64,000 nt of DNA from Oscillospiraceae bacterium. Lineage in GTDB: Bacteria; Bacillota; Clostridia; Oscillospirales; Acutalibacteraceae. The stretch spans positions 1 to 64,000 of the forward strand of contig CAJTCS010000012.1 in assembly GCA_910574995.1 (NCBI GenBank). Direction: 5' to 3'. Positions 44,911 to 53,941 of this stretch are shown piece after piece. The notes beneath the pieces are model-generated. The model ran no database searches. It worked only from the letters and a program-made list of their open reading frames with translations, and had not been told where the DNA came from. The translations under genes and the position numbers were made by a program. Position 1 is the stretch's first letter. Each line of letters begins with the position of its first letter.

Positions 44911-45243
44911 GTATCGCGATCGGGAAATTATCGAAAAATCGGCAAATATTGCGGGGAGATTGCCGATGCCCATACGGCTTCCCATAAATCCTATGACATC
45001 TTTGCGTCCAATTCTGTCTATCGGAATGCCGTCTGCCTCTGCCTGCTGCAAATCGGCGAATTGGTTAACTATCTTTCGGAAGATTTCAAAAGTACCTATC
45101 CGCAAATCCCCTGGCAGGCCATTCGAGGCATGCGGAATGTAGTGGCGCATGAATATGGTAAAATTGACACGGCTACGGTATGGGAAACTGCTGAGAATGG
45201 CGTGCAGGAGCTGCAAGAATTTTGCAGGCAGGTTTTGGGCTAA
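44900..45243 (+). pseudogene. HEPN-domain toxin (DUF86-like) with single-base frameshift
   Basis: From ATG 44900 the frame encodes MDIEYRDREIIEK and then runs out of the family frame at an A5 run (44934-44938). Adding one A restores the reading GKYCGEIADAHTASHKSYDI and the rest, including the HEPN ribonuclease motif MRNVVAHEY (R-x4-H) and the natural end at 45243. So a one-base deletion in the A run has inactivated the toxin. Recoding seems unlikely because no canonical slippery heptamer is in register. A sequencing or assembly error in the homopolymer cannot be excluded. Confidence 0.85.
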
Positions 45244-45468
45244 ACTGGATACCGCCTTTCTTTGTTTAGCGGCACAGATTTTGAGGGCGTTTATAAAATT
45301 GGCGCAGGAAAGCTCCTGTGCCTTCGCTCTTTTTGACCCACACCCAGACCCACACGGCGAAAAAACCAGATGGACACAGTGGAAAATTTAAGGTCATACG
45401 CCGTGGTATGGTGGAGCAGAAAGGCCCAGAAACGCCGCAATGGAGCCAAATTTCGGCCCTCTACACTG
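45244..45468 (+). other. Right-end region of island 3
   Basis: No gene. Holds the 30-bp motif (45257-45287, 212 bp before the core), the arm pair (45335-45355) and the conserved stretch up to the core, closely matching islands 1 and 4. Confidence 0.6.
45335..45355 (+). repeat. Right arm-type repeat pair, island 3
   Basis: GACCCACAC at 45335-45343 and 45347-45355, 134 bp before the core at 45469. Confidence 0.7.
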
Positions 45469-45513
45469 TTTGTAATCAGCAGGTCAGGGGTTCGAGTCCG
45501 TTCACCAGCTCCA
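45469..45513 (+). pseudogene. tRNA-Thr 3' fragment (attachment repeat 4)
   Basis: The 45-base tRNA-Thr 3' portion at the island 3/4 junction, preceded by ACACTG. Confidence 0.9.
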
Positions 45514-45575
45514 AACTGGGCGGTCCGGCCCGATGGGAAGGCCGGACAAGCCTTGTATAAAATTGCATAATTTAT

Positions 45576-45660
45576 GGGGGAGTTCCCGAGTGGCCAAAGG
45601 GGGCAGACTGTAAATCTGTTGTCGACGACTTCAGTGGTTCGAATCCACTCTCCCCCACCA
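45576..45660 (+). tRNA. tRNA-Tyr (GTA), copy 4
   Basis: Identical to copy 1 over all 85 bases. The same kind of AAAGCCTTGCAT/ATGCGAGGCTTT terminator hairpin follows it. Confidence 0.95.
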
Positions 45661-45791
45661 TTGACAAAGCCTTGCATGAAAATGCGAGGCTTTTGTTTTT
45701 GTACAAAATTTGTATTAGGAACAAAACTTGCGGGGAAATTGCAACACAAAAGGATATTTTGGACGATGTTTTCAAATCCTTTCAGACTAAT

Positions 45792-46466
45792 TTAAAAACA
45801 TTTACCTTCCTGCAAGTTTAAATCGCCGGTTTCAAGGGCACATTTTACTTGTTCTAAGTTGCCATATTTTGCAAGGATTATCTTTAAAACGTCTCCATCC
45901 GGTTGCCATAAATCTGGAATCATAATTGGCTTACAGCCTGCCCGATATGCCGCCAATAAACCGTTTTTAGAATCTTCCAAAGCAAAACAGGCTTCTGGTG
46001 ATGCGCCCAATATTTCACACGCTTTTAAATAAAGATCCGGCGCGGGTTTTGAATTTTGAACCATATCACCACAGGCAGCGCCAACAAAATAATCTGTAAC
46101 GTTGGCACTCCTCAAGTGTCTCTCTACTTCCCACCGGGGTGAGGAAGATGCTACTGCCATTTTGCAGTTTAACCCCCTCAAATAATCCAGCAGTACATAT
46201 AGGCCCTCTTTAATAGGGGTTGGATTCTCATGATAGTATTTTTCCAGGAAATCTTTTGAGTGCTTCCTTACCTCTTCTTGGTTGTACTTGTCGCCAAATT
46301 CCTCTTTCCAAACATCATATGCCGTTTTAATATTCATCCCCAACGTTTTGTGTACCATGTAGCCAGCTCTGCCAATCCCGGTTTTCTCACCAGCATAATC
46401 CCATGCCTTGATAAATACTCTTTCCGTATCGAACATGAGCCCGTCCATATCAAAAATGAAATTCAT
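45792..46466 (-). CDS. HAD phosphatase, beta-phosphoglucomutase-like
   Basis: A 224-residue HAD protein starting at ATG 46466 (AGAGGTG upstream). Motif I is FDMDGLMFDTE, the cap domain follows (about 15-85), motif II is MAVASSSPRWEV, motif III includes NSKPAPDLYLKA and motif IV is FALEDSKNGLLAAYRAG. This is the beta-phosphoglucomutase/GmhB-like branch; it may be a sugar phosphatase. It sits where islands 1 and 2 have the integrase, directly after tRNA-Tyr copy 4, so it replaces the recombination module in island 4. Confidence 0.88.
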   Translation of the reverse strand: MNFIFDMDGLMFDTERVFIKAWDYAGEKTGIGRAGYMVHKTLGMNIKTAYDVWKEEFGDKYNQEEVRKHSKDFLEKYYHENPTPIKEGLYVLLDYLRGLNCKMAVASSSPRWEVERHLRSANVTDYFVGAACGDMVQNSKPAPDLYLKACEILGASPEACFALEDSKNGLLAAYRAGCKPIMIPDLWQPDGDVLKIILAKYGNLEQVKCALETGDLNLQEGKCF

Positions 46467-46539
46467 AAGCGCACCTCTCAAAAAGAAGTTACATTTTCGC
46501 TTTGCTTCCAACTCCATTGATTGAGCTATCAATATTATA

Positions 46540-48831
46540 CCATAACAGTACAGGCCGGAACCGGCGGCACAGCTTCCGCTTCTCCGACATCAGCGGAGAA
46601 AGGAACAAAAAATCACCCTGAACGCCACACCGGACGGCGGCTATCACTTCAAGGAATGGCAAGCGATTTCCGGCGGCGTGAAAATCAGCAACAACAGCTT
46701 TACCATGCCTGCCGCGAATGTGACCGTTAAAGCAATATTTGAAAAGGACGGCGGCACACCGCCACAGCCGACCCGATACAGCGTGACAGTGCAGGCTGGA
46801 ACCGGCGGCACAGCTTCCGCTTCTCCCACATCAGCGGAGAAAGGGACAAAAATCACCCTGAACGCCACACCGGACAGCGGCTATCACTTCAAGGAATGGC
46901 AAGTGATTTCCGGCGGCGTGACAATCAGCAACAACAGCTTTACCATGCCTGCCGCGAATGTGACCGTTAAAGCAATATTTGAAAAGGACGGCGGCACACC
47001 GCCACAGCCGACCCGATACAGCGTGACAGTGCAGGCTGGAACCGGCGGCACAGCTTCCGCTTCTCCGACATCAGCGGAGAAAGGGACAAAAATCACCCTG
47101 AACGCCACACCGGACAGCGGCTATCATTTCAAGGAATGGCAAGTGATTTCCGGCGGCATGACAATCAGCAACAACAGCTTTACCATGCCTGCCACGAATG
47201 TGACTGTCAAAGCGGTATTTGAAAGGAACAGCAACGGCGGCGGAAACTCTGGCGGCTCCGGTAGCGGGGGAGGTTCTTCGTCCGGCGGCGGTTCTTCCAG
47301 CGGCGACAATGGTTCCTCCGGCGGCGGCTCCACGATTGTAGCGCGTCCCGACGAAACCAAGCCGGACACTCCTACCACCAGCCAGACCAAACCGGCAACA
47401 CCGGATAAAAACGGGAATGTGGCGGTGGATAACGGCACTGTCCAGTCTGCCATCAACGCGGCAAAGAATGATGCCAAAAAGAACGGTAACACCCAAAATG
47501 GTGTGGCGGTTGTCATCCCTGTTACACCAAAAAAGGGCCAAATCTCTTTCAGCGTGACCATCAAGGCCCAAACTCTGGATACCCTTGTCCGAGAAAAGGT
47601 AAAACGGCTTGAAATCAACATTGAGGGCATCATGGTGGAGGGAATGGATGCCGACCTGCTGAAATGGCTGGATACCGTATCGGCAAACGGTGACATCATA
47701 CTCCGGGTAAAACAGATTACCCAGGCCAACTTGTCCAAGGAAGCCAAAGCTGCCATCGGCACAAGGCCGGTCTATGACCTGTCACTGGTGTATCTCTCCG
47801 GTGGGAAAGAAACGCCGATTACCGATTTTGACGGTCACACCATCGCTGTCCGTCTGCCTTATGCTCCGGCAAAGGACGAAAAGACCGGAAATCTCTATGC
47901 GGTCTATGTAGATGGCAAGGGCAAGGTGGAATGGCTGACAAAATCCAGCTATGACCCTGACCTGGGTACGGTTGTTTTTGAAACCGGGCATTTCAGCATC
48001 TACGGCATCGGCTACAAGAACCCTGTCCCGGACTTTACGGACATTAAGAACCATTGGGCTGAGGATAACATCATCTTCGTAGCCAGCCGGGGGCTGCTTG
48101 CTGGTACTGGAAACAACCAATTCAGCCCCGACACCGGCATGACGCGGGGAATGTTCGTCACCGCCCTGGGGCGGCTGGCAGGCATCGACCCGGACAGCTA
48201 CAAAACCGGGAAATTCACCGATGTGAAAGCAGATGCCTACTATGCCCCGTATGTGAACTGGGCGGCAGAAAAAGGCATTGTAAACGGCACCTCCGCCACC
48301 ACCTTTTCCCCGGATACCAATATCACGCGGGAACAGATGGCGGTCATTATGGCAAATTACGCGAAAAAGCTGGGCTATGACCTGCCGGTTGCCTATGATG
48401 CTGTGACGTTTGCAGATAACGCGCAGATCAGCGGCTGGGCGGCAAAGGAAGTCAAAGCCATGCAGCAGGCGGGCATCATGGCAGGGAAAGGCGGCAACCG
48501 CTTTGACCCGAAAGGAACCGCCACCCGCGCCGAGGTCGCTACCGTCCTGCGGCGGTTTGTGGAAATCGTCATTGACCCGCAGACCGCCCAGGGCTGGATG
48601 CAGAACCACAGCGGCTCCTGGCAGTAGATGAAAAACGGGAAACCTGCCACCGGCTGGCTGCAAGACGATAAAAAATGGTACTGGCTGGACAACAACGGCT
48701 GGATGTTTACTGGCGGCTGGAAACAGATTGACGGTAAATGGTACTATTTCCATTCGGACGGTTCAATGGCGGTCAATACCACCATTGACGGTTACGCCAT
48801 CGGCCCGGACGGGGTGAGGAAACAAAAATAA
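46540..48831 (+). pseudogene. SLH/InlB-repeat surface protein, truncated, frameshifted and with an amber codon
   Basis: There is no start or signal peptide; the coding sequence appears abruptly near 46540. Three 80-residue divergent InlB B-repeats (TVQAGTGGTASASPTSAEKG ... VTVKAIFE) follow with a 240-bp period and near-identical DNA. The first has A6 at 46607-46612 where the others have A5, shifting its frame. Then come a Gly/Ser linker, a domain with TIKAQTLDTLVREKVKRLEI, and three SLH motifs (about 48022-48600: FTDIKNHWAEDNIIFVASRG; FTDVKADAYYAPYVNWAAEK; FADNAQISGWAAKEVKAMQQ). TAG at 48625-48627 is followed in the same frame by choline-binding-type repeats (PATGWLQDDKKWYWLDNNGW; GGWKQIDGKWYYFHSDG) to 48831. 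Confidence 0.85.
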
Positions 48832-48853
48832 TCAAAATAAAGGAGGAACAATC

Positions 48854-49489
48854 ATGAACCAAAAAATTATCCAATTCCCAAAAACTGACCTATGCAGCAG
48901 CCTTTCCGCCATTGGAGAGGAAAACAACAAATATGTTGCTGCTGTAACAGCCATCGAAAATACGATGGTGACATTAAGCCAGATGTCAATGCCCCCAAAA
49001 ACTGACTTTGCGAATGAGCCTAAGACATATGACCAGATTGCCGATTGTTACAAAAAGATTCAAAACCTCGCTGTCGAGTTCACCACAAAAATATACAGCG
49101 AACTGGAGCATTATCCCAATGCCTGCATCACATCCCTGGAACGCATAGACGCCAGCCTGAAAAAAGCCCAGGAAAAAGTGGATTTCATCATGAGCAATCC
49201 CAAACTGAGCGAAGATGACCTGTCATATGAGGCCAATTTGCTGGCCCGCTATATGGATGCCATTGCGGAAGAAGCCGACGGCCAGATTGCCGACCTGAAC
49301 ATATTGATTGATAATGCTCTCACACGGCGTTTCTGGCCGGCGACCGATTTACTCCTCGACTACCGGCCCAAATCGTCCAACACGGCCCTTACACGGGCCA
49401 ACAGCATTCTAAGTTCGGGCGTTTCTCTCTATAAGTTTTTAGAACTATATTTTTGTTTAATATTAGTGCCTAATATATGGATATTTTAA
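48854..49489 (+). CDS. Hypothetical helical protein with a recombinant C-terminus
   Basis: A 211-codon ORF (ATG 48854, AAAGGAGGA upstream). The first about 155 residues are helical and charged (KTYDQIADCYKKIQNLAVEF; SLERIDASLKKAQEKVDFIM). The rest (SSNTALTRANSILSSG) is translated from the conserved hairpin region shared by all islands, so the natural 3' end was probably lost by recombination there. It follows the SLH protein gene by 20 bases and may have been co-expressed with it. No family recognised. Confidence 0.6.
   Translation: MNQKIIQFPKTDLCSSLSAIGEENNKYVAAVTAIENTMVTLSQMSMPPKTDFANEPKTYDQIADCYKKIQNLAVEFTTKIYSELEHYPNACITSLERIDASLKKAQEKVDFIMSNPKLSEDDLSYEANLLARYMDAIAEEADGQIADLNILIDNALTRRFWPATDLLLDYRPKSSNTALTRANSILSSGVSLYKFLELYFCLILVPNIWIF
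49377..49400 (+). repeat. Conserved hairpin, island 4
   Basis: CCAACACGGCCCTTACACGG then GCCA: the fourth copy of the island hairpin, here fused to the 3' part of the preceding ORF. Confidence 0.6.
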
Positions 49490-49523
49490 GTATCTACTTC
49501 TTAGATAGCCTCGCATAAAGTAA

Positions 49524-49580
49524 GGCGCCGGAACGGTGCATAGCCGCAGAATGAAATTCTGCGAAAAGGGGTTTGGTGCC
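49524..49580. other. Possible structured RNA element
   Basis: GGCGCC (49524-49529) can pair with GGTGCC (49575-49580), enclosing a perfect GCAGAAT-GAA-ATTCTGC hairpin (49546-49562) and a CGGTGCATAGCCG mini-hairpin. It lies between converging genes. I recognise no known riboswitch class. Confidence 0.3.
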
Positions 49581-49656
49581 ACCAACAAAGGCTCTGTTTG
49601 CAAAGCAGCGTATTGATTGTCAATTTAAGCTGCACTTAGACAAATCAAGCCTCGTG

Positions 49657-50112
49657 TTACCCTTTTTTTCCTAACTCAGCCAGCGCCTTCAGTGTGCCGT
49701 CCAGGTTTTCTTTGTGCCAGTTTTTAAGGCCCCCGGCGTATTGCGTGGCATAGATGCCGGAACTCCGCTGGTCGCTCAACTCCTTTTGCTGGGCGGTCAG
49801 CCGGATGTTATCCGATTCGGTACGGATGGTGATGACGGTGTTGAGTATATCGTCCGCCAGCTCCACCGAGTGGATGTCCCCATAGGGAATGACCAGGGAC
49901 ACGTCTTTGCGCAGGCTGGTCCACGTGGGGTCAAAGGGGAGCAGGATCACCTCGTGTTTGCACATTTGGAGGGCATAAAACTCCCAGTTAAAAAATGCGG
50001 TGATCTGTTCGCTCAGATTGTCCGGGGCGTATTTGACTACGATGCAGCGGTCCTCCAGCGGCTCATATCCGGCCTGCCGGGCATATTCCCAAACTTTTTC
50101 TTCTCTTGCCAT
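49657..50112 (-). CDS. Hypothetical protein linked to the LytTR locus
   Basis: A 151-residue soluble protein (ATG 50112, GGAGGC upstream). It has mixed alpha/beta composition with a PH-like pattern of strands (HEVILLPFDPTWTSLRKDVS; IPYGDIHSVELADD; TVITIRTESDNIRLTAQQKE) and a C-terminal helix ending ALAELGKKG. I do not recognise a named family. It is the last gene of the minus-strand block containing DUF6440, LytTR and the broken kinase, and probably a target of that two-component system. Confidence 0.7.
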   Translation of the reverse strand: MAREEKVWEYARQAGYEPLEDRCIVVKYAPDNLSEQITAFFNWEFYALQMCKHEVILLPFDPTWTSLRKDVSLVIPYGDIHSVELADDILNTVITIRTESDNIRLTAQQKELSDQRSSGIYATQYAGGLKNWHKENLDGTLKALAELGKKG

Positions 50113-50198
50113 GGTTGTGTGCCTCCTGAATTTGGAATTCGTTATTGGTGCGGGCAGCCAGAATGAATTTGATCTTGTGCTCCACTGGCTGGAACGGT

Positions 50199-50378
50199 TT
50201 ATTTTACGGGGGTAACAACAGGCTTGCCATCCGGATCGACCAAAACAGTCATTCCAGTTCCTACCCTCAAATCATGGGAACCCATCAGGTAATTCACGCC
50301 GGTTTCTGTATCAACAAAGATTTTGACCACATTAACAACACCCTGGGAGTAGACTTCTACAAAACGATCTTTCGCCAT
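50199..50378 (-). CDS. DUF6440-type small protein
   Basis: A 59-residue protein starting at ATG 50378 (AAGGAGG upstream; a longer frame to 50450 has no site). The sequence FVEVYSQGVVNVVKIFVDTE then GVNYLMGSHDLRVGTGMTVLVD matches the small beta-rich DUF6440 family, which often occurs in Clostridia beside LytTR two-component loci. Function unknown. Confidence 0.75.
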   Translation of the reverse strand: MAKDRFVEVYSQGVVNVVKIFVDTETGVNYLMGSHDLRVGTGMTVLVDPDGKPVVTPVK

Positions 50379-50503
50379 ACGTTTGCCTCCTTTCTCATCC
50401 CGTCTGCCCGCGAACAGAAGAATACCACAATACGGCCCCGCTGTGGGCAAATCTTCTTAGGCGGCACAAATCGTTCCTGAACGGTAAAAGCAGAGAGGGA
50501 GCC

Positions 50504-51238
50504 TCAAAAACTCCCTCCGGATTTCTTCTTCAATTCTGCTTTTCCGGTTCGGGACAGCAAACACGTTCTGCCTCCTACCCGGACTTGATTTCCCTTTCCA
50601 TCTACCACCTCAATTTTGTCCCATGCCGCCAGATAGGCCCGGTGGACACGGATAAACCGTCTGCCGAGCTCCTTTTCCAGTTCGTTCAGACTGCCCACGA
50701 AATCCAGACGGCTGTCCGCCGTATGAAGATATACGTGGTGGGCCTTGGGTGCGGCCTCAAAAAGCAGGATGTCGGACAAAGGAATGTGGCGGGTCTCATC
50801 ACCTATCCGCAGGGAGAACATCTCCGCCGGGTCGCGGCGCTCATCCAGCAGGCGGGCGTAAACCGCCTCTAGGCAGCGGGCAACAGCAGGGCCGGTCTGA
50901 TCTCCCTCTTTCACGATGTAGTCGAACGCCTCCAAATGGTATTGGAAGGTTTTCCAGGCCAGATCGCCATAGCTGGTAATGTAGACCAGTGTTCCATGGG
51001 GGTCCCGCCGCCGCAGTTCCCGCCCCAGTATAAAACCGTCCCCCCCGTCCTTCAAGTCCACATCCAGAAAGTAGATGCCGCGCCGGCTGTCCTGCACCGT
51101 GTCCAGCAGTTCCTGGGCGGTAGATGCGGCGCATACTACGCTCATATCGTAGTTCTCTATGAAAATTTTCCATTCCAGGGCAGTTTTAAGCTGGTGGCGG
51201 ACGCTTTCTTCATCGTCACAGATATAAATTGAAATCAT
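50504..51238 (-). CDS. LytTR-family response regulator
   Basis: A 244-residue AgrA/LytR-type regulator starting at ATG 51238 (GGAGGAAAC upstream), overlapping the kinase stop codon by 4 bases. The receiver domain has ICDDEESVRHQL, the phospho-acceptor Asp in IYFLDVDLKDGG and YITSYGDLAWKTF. The C-terminal LytTR DNA-binding domain covers about 140-244 (IPLSDILLFEAAPKAHHVYL; RRFIRVHRAYLAAWDKIEVV). Such regulators control surface, bacteriocin or quorum-linked genes. Its cognate kinase is frameshifted, so it may act without signal input. Confidence 0.9.
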   Translation of the reverse strand: MISIYICDDEESVRHQLKTALEWKIFIENYDMSVVCAASTAQELLDTVQDSRRGIYFLDVDLKDGGDGFILGRELRRRDPHGTLVYITSYGDLAWKTFQYHLEAFDYIVKEGDQTGPAVARCLEAVYARLLDERRDPAEMFSLRIGDETRHIPLSDILLFEAAPKAHHVYLHTADSRLDFVGSLNELEKELGRRFIRVHRAYLAAWDKIEVVDGKGNQVRVGGRTCLLSRTGKAELKKKSGGSF

Positions 51239-52567
51239 ACTGTTTCCTCCACTGTCAGTTCCTGGACAAACACGCCCCCCGCCCAACTGGTGGACGTGGC
51301 TGCATTGGGACAGTCCGCCAGAATCCGATGGTAGCTGGCAAGGCCCAGCCCCCGCCCCTCTCCTTTGGTGGAAAAGCCCTCCGCCCAGATTTTATCCGGG
51401 TCAATCATTCCAGCGTAGGGATTGGACACCCGCAGGGACAGCCTGCCTTTTTGAGACAGCAGGATGATTTCTACCCAGGGCGTTTCTGTTTCCAGAGCGG
51501 CCTCGGCTGCGTTGTCCAGCAGGATGCCCAGGCAGCGGGTAAAGCTCCACGGGTCCATCCCGACCCTCTCCACGGGGTAAAGAGCCTCCAGGCGGCAGTC
51601 AATTCCCTGTTTGCTCATGGCCGCCAGCTTGGACAGCAGGAGGCTACGCACCTGGGGAACCCGTACATTGCCGATTTGAGTTGACACCCGAATTTTCTCC
51701 CCGATGCGCCGGTCAAAACCCGCGTCCAACTCTAGACAGGGATGTGTGCAGTTGCTCAAGCTCGCCCTTATCGGCCTGCTCCGACAGCCCCGCCAACAGG
51801 TTTTTGTAGTCGTGACGGAAACTCCGCACCTCCTGGCGAATCGCCTCCAAGTCTCCTTCGTAAAGTTGCTGCTGGGCAATTACGTCCCGCTGGGCCTCCA
51901 GTTTCCGGGAGAAATCCAAACGCTGGGACAGATAGACCACCACCCCAGCCATCAGCGTGGCCATCACCAGTACAAGCGCATAGTAGAAAAACAGATAATC
52001 CGGCTGAATCCCCACCTGCAAAATCAAAAAAGCCTCCATAGCGACCTCCAGGGCAAAAAAGAACAGAGCCGTCCGGCGCTGACCGAAGCCCTCCCCCATC
52101 AGGAGGTGGAACCAGCGCCCGAAGCGCAGCCGGTACAGCAGGGCAGTTGAGACCAGTGCAACAGCCAAATGTGTAACCATCGCCGTCGCCATTGGAATCT
52201 GGAAGTTGCTGCGCAAAAACAGGATTTGTGACAGGCAGGACGAGGCCACCTGGAACACCCCAGCCATGCACACAGTGGAAAAGGCCCGCCAGAATCCGGT
52301 CCGCCACGCCCACCGTACCCACACAGTACACATCAGCAGGATGGCACAGGAGGACAGACAGTAGCGGACCACCGAATGGTTAGGAAAGAGCGTATACAGG
52401 CCCGCTCCCAGCAGAGTGGCCAGCAGCGGGGAGAGCAGCAGGGCGGGCAGCTTTTTCAGCATCCGCCATCCTCGCACATCCATAATCACAAACAGATACA
52501 GCGCCAGGGCAGCATGGCCCACCAGAAAATCCGTAAATATGGCCAAATAATCTTCCAGTGTGAGCAT
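51235..52567 (-). pseudogene. GHKL sensor kinase (AgrC/LytS-like), frameshifted
   Basis: The frame from ATG 52567 (GGAGGTGTCC upstream) encodes a sensor with six hydrophobic segments and the phospho-acceptor His in RSFRHDYKNLLAGL, ending at TGA 51713-51715. The catalytic GHKL domain continues in another frame (FDRRIGEKIRVSTQIGNVRV; LGILLDNAAEAALE as N box; FSTKGEGRGLGLASYHRIL as G box) to 51235. Removing one G at 51726-51727 (GTTGGACG to GTTGACG) joins both halves into one normal kinase. Thus one inserted base inactivates it. Confidence 0.85.
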
Positions 52568-52979
52568 AGTGGACACCTCCTTTCTGCGGGGGTATTATAC
52601 CACATGGAGGGGATTTTGTCCATGGATAGCAGGATTCACTAACATTTTCTTTTTGGGGGTTTTCTCAAAACCCCTTTTCTTTGGTTTTGCAGCGCAGATT
52701 TTGAGTCGGGCTTTAGTCCTTGACAAGTTTGTCTGTGTATGGTATTATCTCTAAGCAGATAACCTTTTAAGTGGTTACATAGTACAAAATTTGATTTTAG
52801 GTTTCGTATCGGTGCGAGGGTTTCCCTCGTACCGTTCTGTTTCATGACCCACACCCCGACCCACACGGCGAAAAAAGCGGGTGGACACAGTGGAGAATTT
52901 AGGGTCAAATACCGCGGTATGGTGGAGCGGAAAGGCCCAGAAATGCCGTAATGGAGCCGAATTTCGGCTCCCCACACTG
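52568..52979 (+). other. Right-end region of island 4
   Basis: No gene. Contains a degenerate 30-bp motif (52675-52705), the segment shared with island 2's right end (TATGGTATTATCTC type, 52738-52770), a GGTGCGAGG/CCTCGTACC hairpin (52811-52833), the arm pair (52846-52866) and the conserved stretch up to the core. Confidence 0.6.
52846..52866 (+). repeat. Right arm-type repeat pair, island 4
   Basis: GACCCACAC at 52846-52854 and 52858-52866, 134 bp before the core at 52980. Confidence 0.7.
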
Positions 52980-53024
52980 TTTGTAATCAGCAGGTCAGGG
53001 GTTCGAGTCCGTTCACCAGCTCCA
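52980..53024 (+). pseudogene. tRNA-Thr 3' fragment (attachment repeat 5)
   Basis: The final 45-base tRNA-Thr 3' portion, marking the right boundary of the whole array. Confidence 0.9.
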
Positions 53025-53086
53025 AACTGGGCGGTCCGGCCCGACAGGAAGGCCGGACAAGCCTTGTATAAAATTGCATAGTTTAT

Positions 53087-53171
53087 GGGGGAGTTCCCGA
53101 GTGGCCAAAGGGGGCAGACTGTAAATCTGTTGTCGACGACTTCAGTGGTTCGAATCCACTCTCCCCCACCA
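53087..53171 (+). tRNA. tRNA-Tyr (GTA), copy 5
   Basis: Identical to copy 1 over all 85 bases with encoded CCA. It is probably the original chromosomal tRNA-Tyr, since the DNA to its right is not island-like. Confidence 0.95.
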
Positions 53172-53264
53172 AAAGAGAGCCAGGCGAACCCCACACCGAC
53201 AATCACAATGGTCGGCGGGGTGTTCGTACTGGCTTGTCCATTGGAGTTTCTGATGGACAAATAA

Positions 53265-53305
53265 GGAAAAACCGCCGCATGGATATATCCCAGTGGCGGT
53301 TTTCC
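53265..53305 (+). terminator. Terminator downstream of the last tRNA-Tyr
   Basis: GGAAAAACCGCC (53265-53276) pairs with GGCGGTTTTCC (53295-53305), followed by ATTTTACTTTT. Confidence 0.7.
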
Positions 53306-53399
53306 ATTTTACTTTTATATCTGGATACGATATAATCTAACAAATCCATGAAATATGCCACAGTCTCTGGTACAATCTACCGCAAAGGAGATTGGCTTG

Positions 53400-53658
53400 A
53401 TGATTAAACGCTGTAAAACAGCGTTCGGTTTTACTGCCTACCCGGCTTGGTGAACTGAGGTGGACGCAGGCAGACCTCGCGCGTAAGACCGGCATACGCC
53501 CCAACACAATCAGTGACCTGTATCACGAGATTGCGGATCGCGTCAGCCTTGAACAGCTGGACAAGATCTGTGAGGCGCTTAACTGCGACCTGACGGATCT
53601 CCTAGTGCGTATGCCCAATGAGCCGGGAACAAAGGAACCTCCCGGTCGCAGAAAATGA
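53400..53658 (+). pseudogene. XRE/Cro-like HTH protein, 5' end frameshifted
   Basis: The frame ending at TGA 53656-53658 encodes RWTQADLARKTGIRPNTISD then VSLEQLDKICEALNCDLTDL, a complete small Cro/CI-type HTH. Its expected start MIK lies at 53400 in another frame, and no start codon occurs in the HTH frame after the preceding TGA. One or two bases have been gained or lost between about 53410 and 53455. Confidence 0.6.
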
Positions 53659-53941
53659 ATACGCCGGAGGCCTCTCTCCTGAAGCCCTGAGCGGTATACG
53701 CTCAGGGCTTTTTCTAGGCTATAAAAAATTTGTAAGCCGTCCTTTATTATCCCGCCGGGAGGCAGTTTTGTCAAACCGGCAGGACGGCTAGACTTTTGGC
53801 CGGGACTTTGTGCGTCTTAGGCGCTTGCTTTCATGCCCCTGACGTGGTACCATACAGATACAGCGAACTTGGCCAGGGGAGCAAAAAGCGCGGAACTTGT
53901 CGAAAAAACAAGCCCGCAGCCTACTTAGGGGGATGTTCTGC

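Larger units (their letters stand above)
36276..45468 (+). mobile_element. Integrative island 3 at tRNA-Thr (integrase truncated)
   Basis: Lies between the cores at 36276 and 45469. The left arm and the catalytic part of the integrase are gone and a methyltransferase gene occupies that place. It still has the ribbon-helix-helix gene, backbone, hairpin, a replication-initiator-like gene, an excisionase-like gene and a right arm pair 134 bp from the right core. It may move only with an integrase supplied by islands 1 or 2. Confidence 0.85.
45469..52979 (+). mobile_element. Integrative island 4 at tRNA-Thr (no integrase)
   Basis: Lies between the cores at 45469 and 52980. No integrase or ribbon-helix-helix gene is present. 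It has a HAD phosphatase gene, a decayed SLH protein gene, a truncated ORF ending in the conserved hairpin region and a LytTR two-component locus. The right arm pair is 134 bp before the right core. It fits the idea of a cis-mobilisable remnant trapped in the array. Confidence 0.8.

Noticed and set aside
44934-44938. Programmed frameshifting in the HEPN gene
   Set aside because: The A5 run is short, no slippery heptamer is in the right register and no downstream pseudoknot or stimulatory hairpin is evident.
29780-53024. tRNA-Thr fragments as additional functional tRNA-Thr genes
   Set aside because: They lack the acceptor 5' strand, D arm and half of the anticodon stem, so they cannot fold into tRNA.
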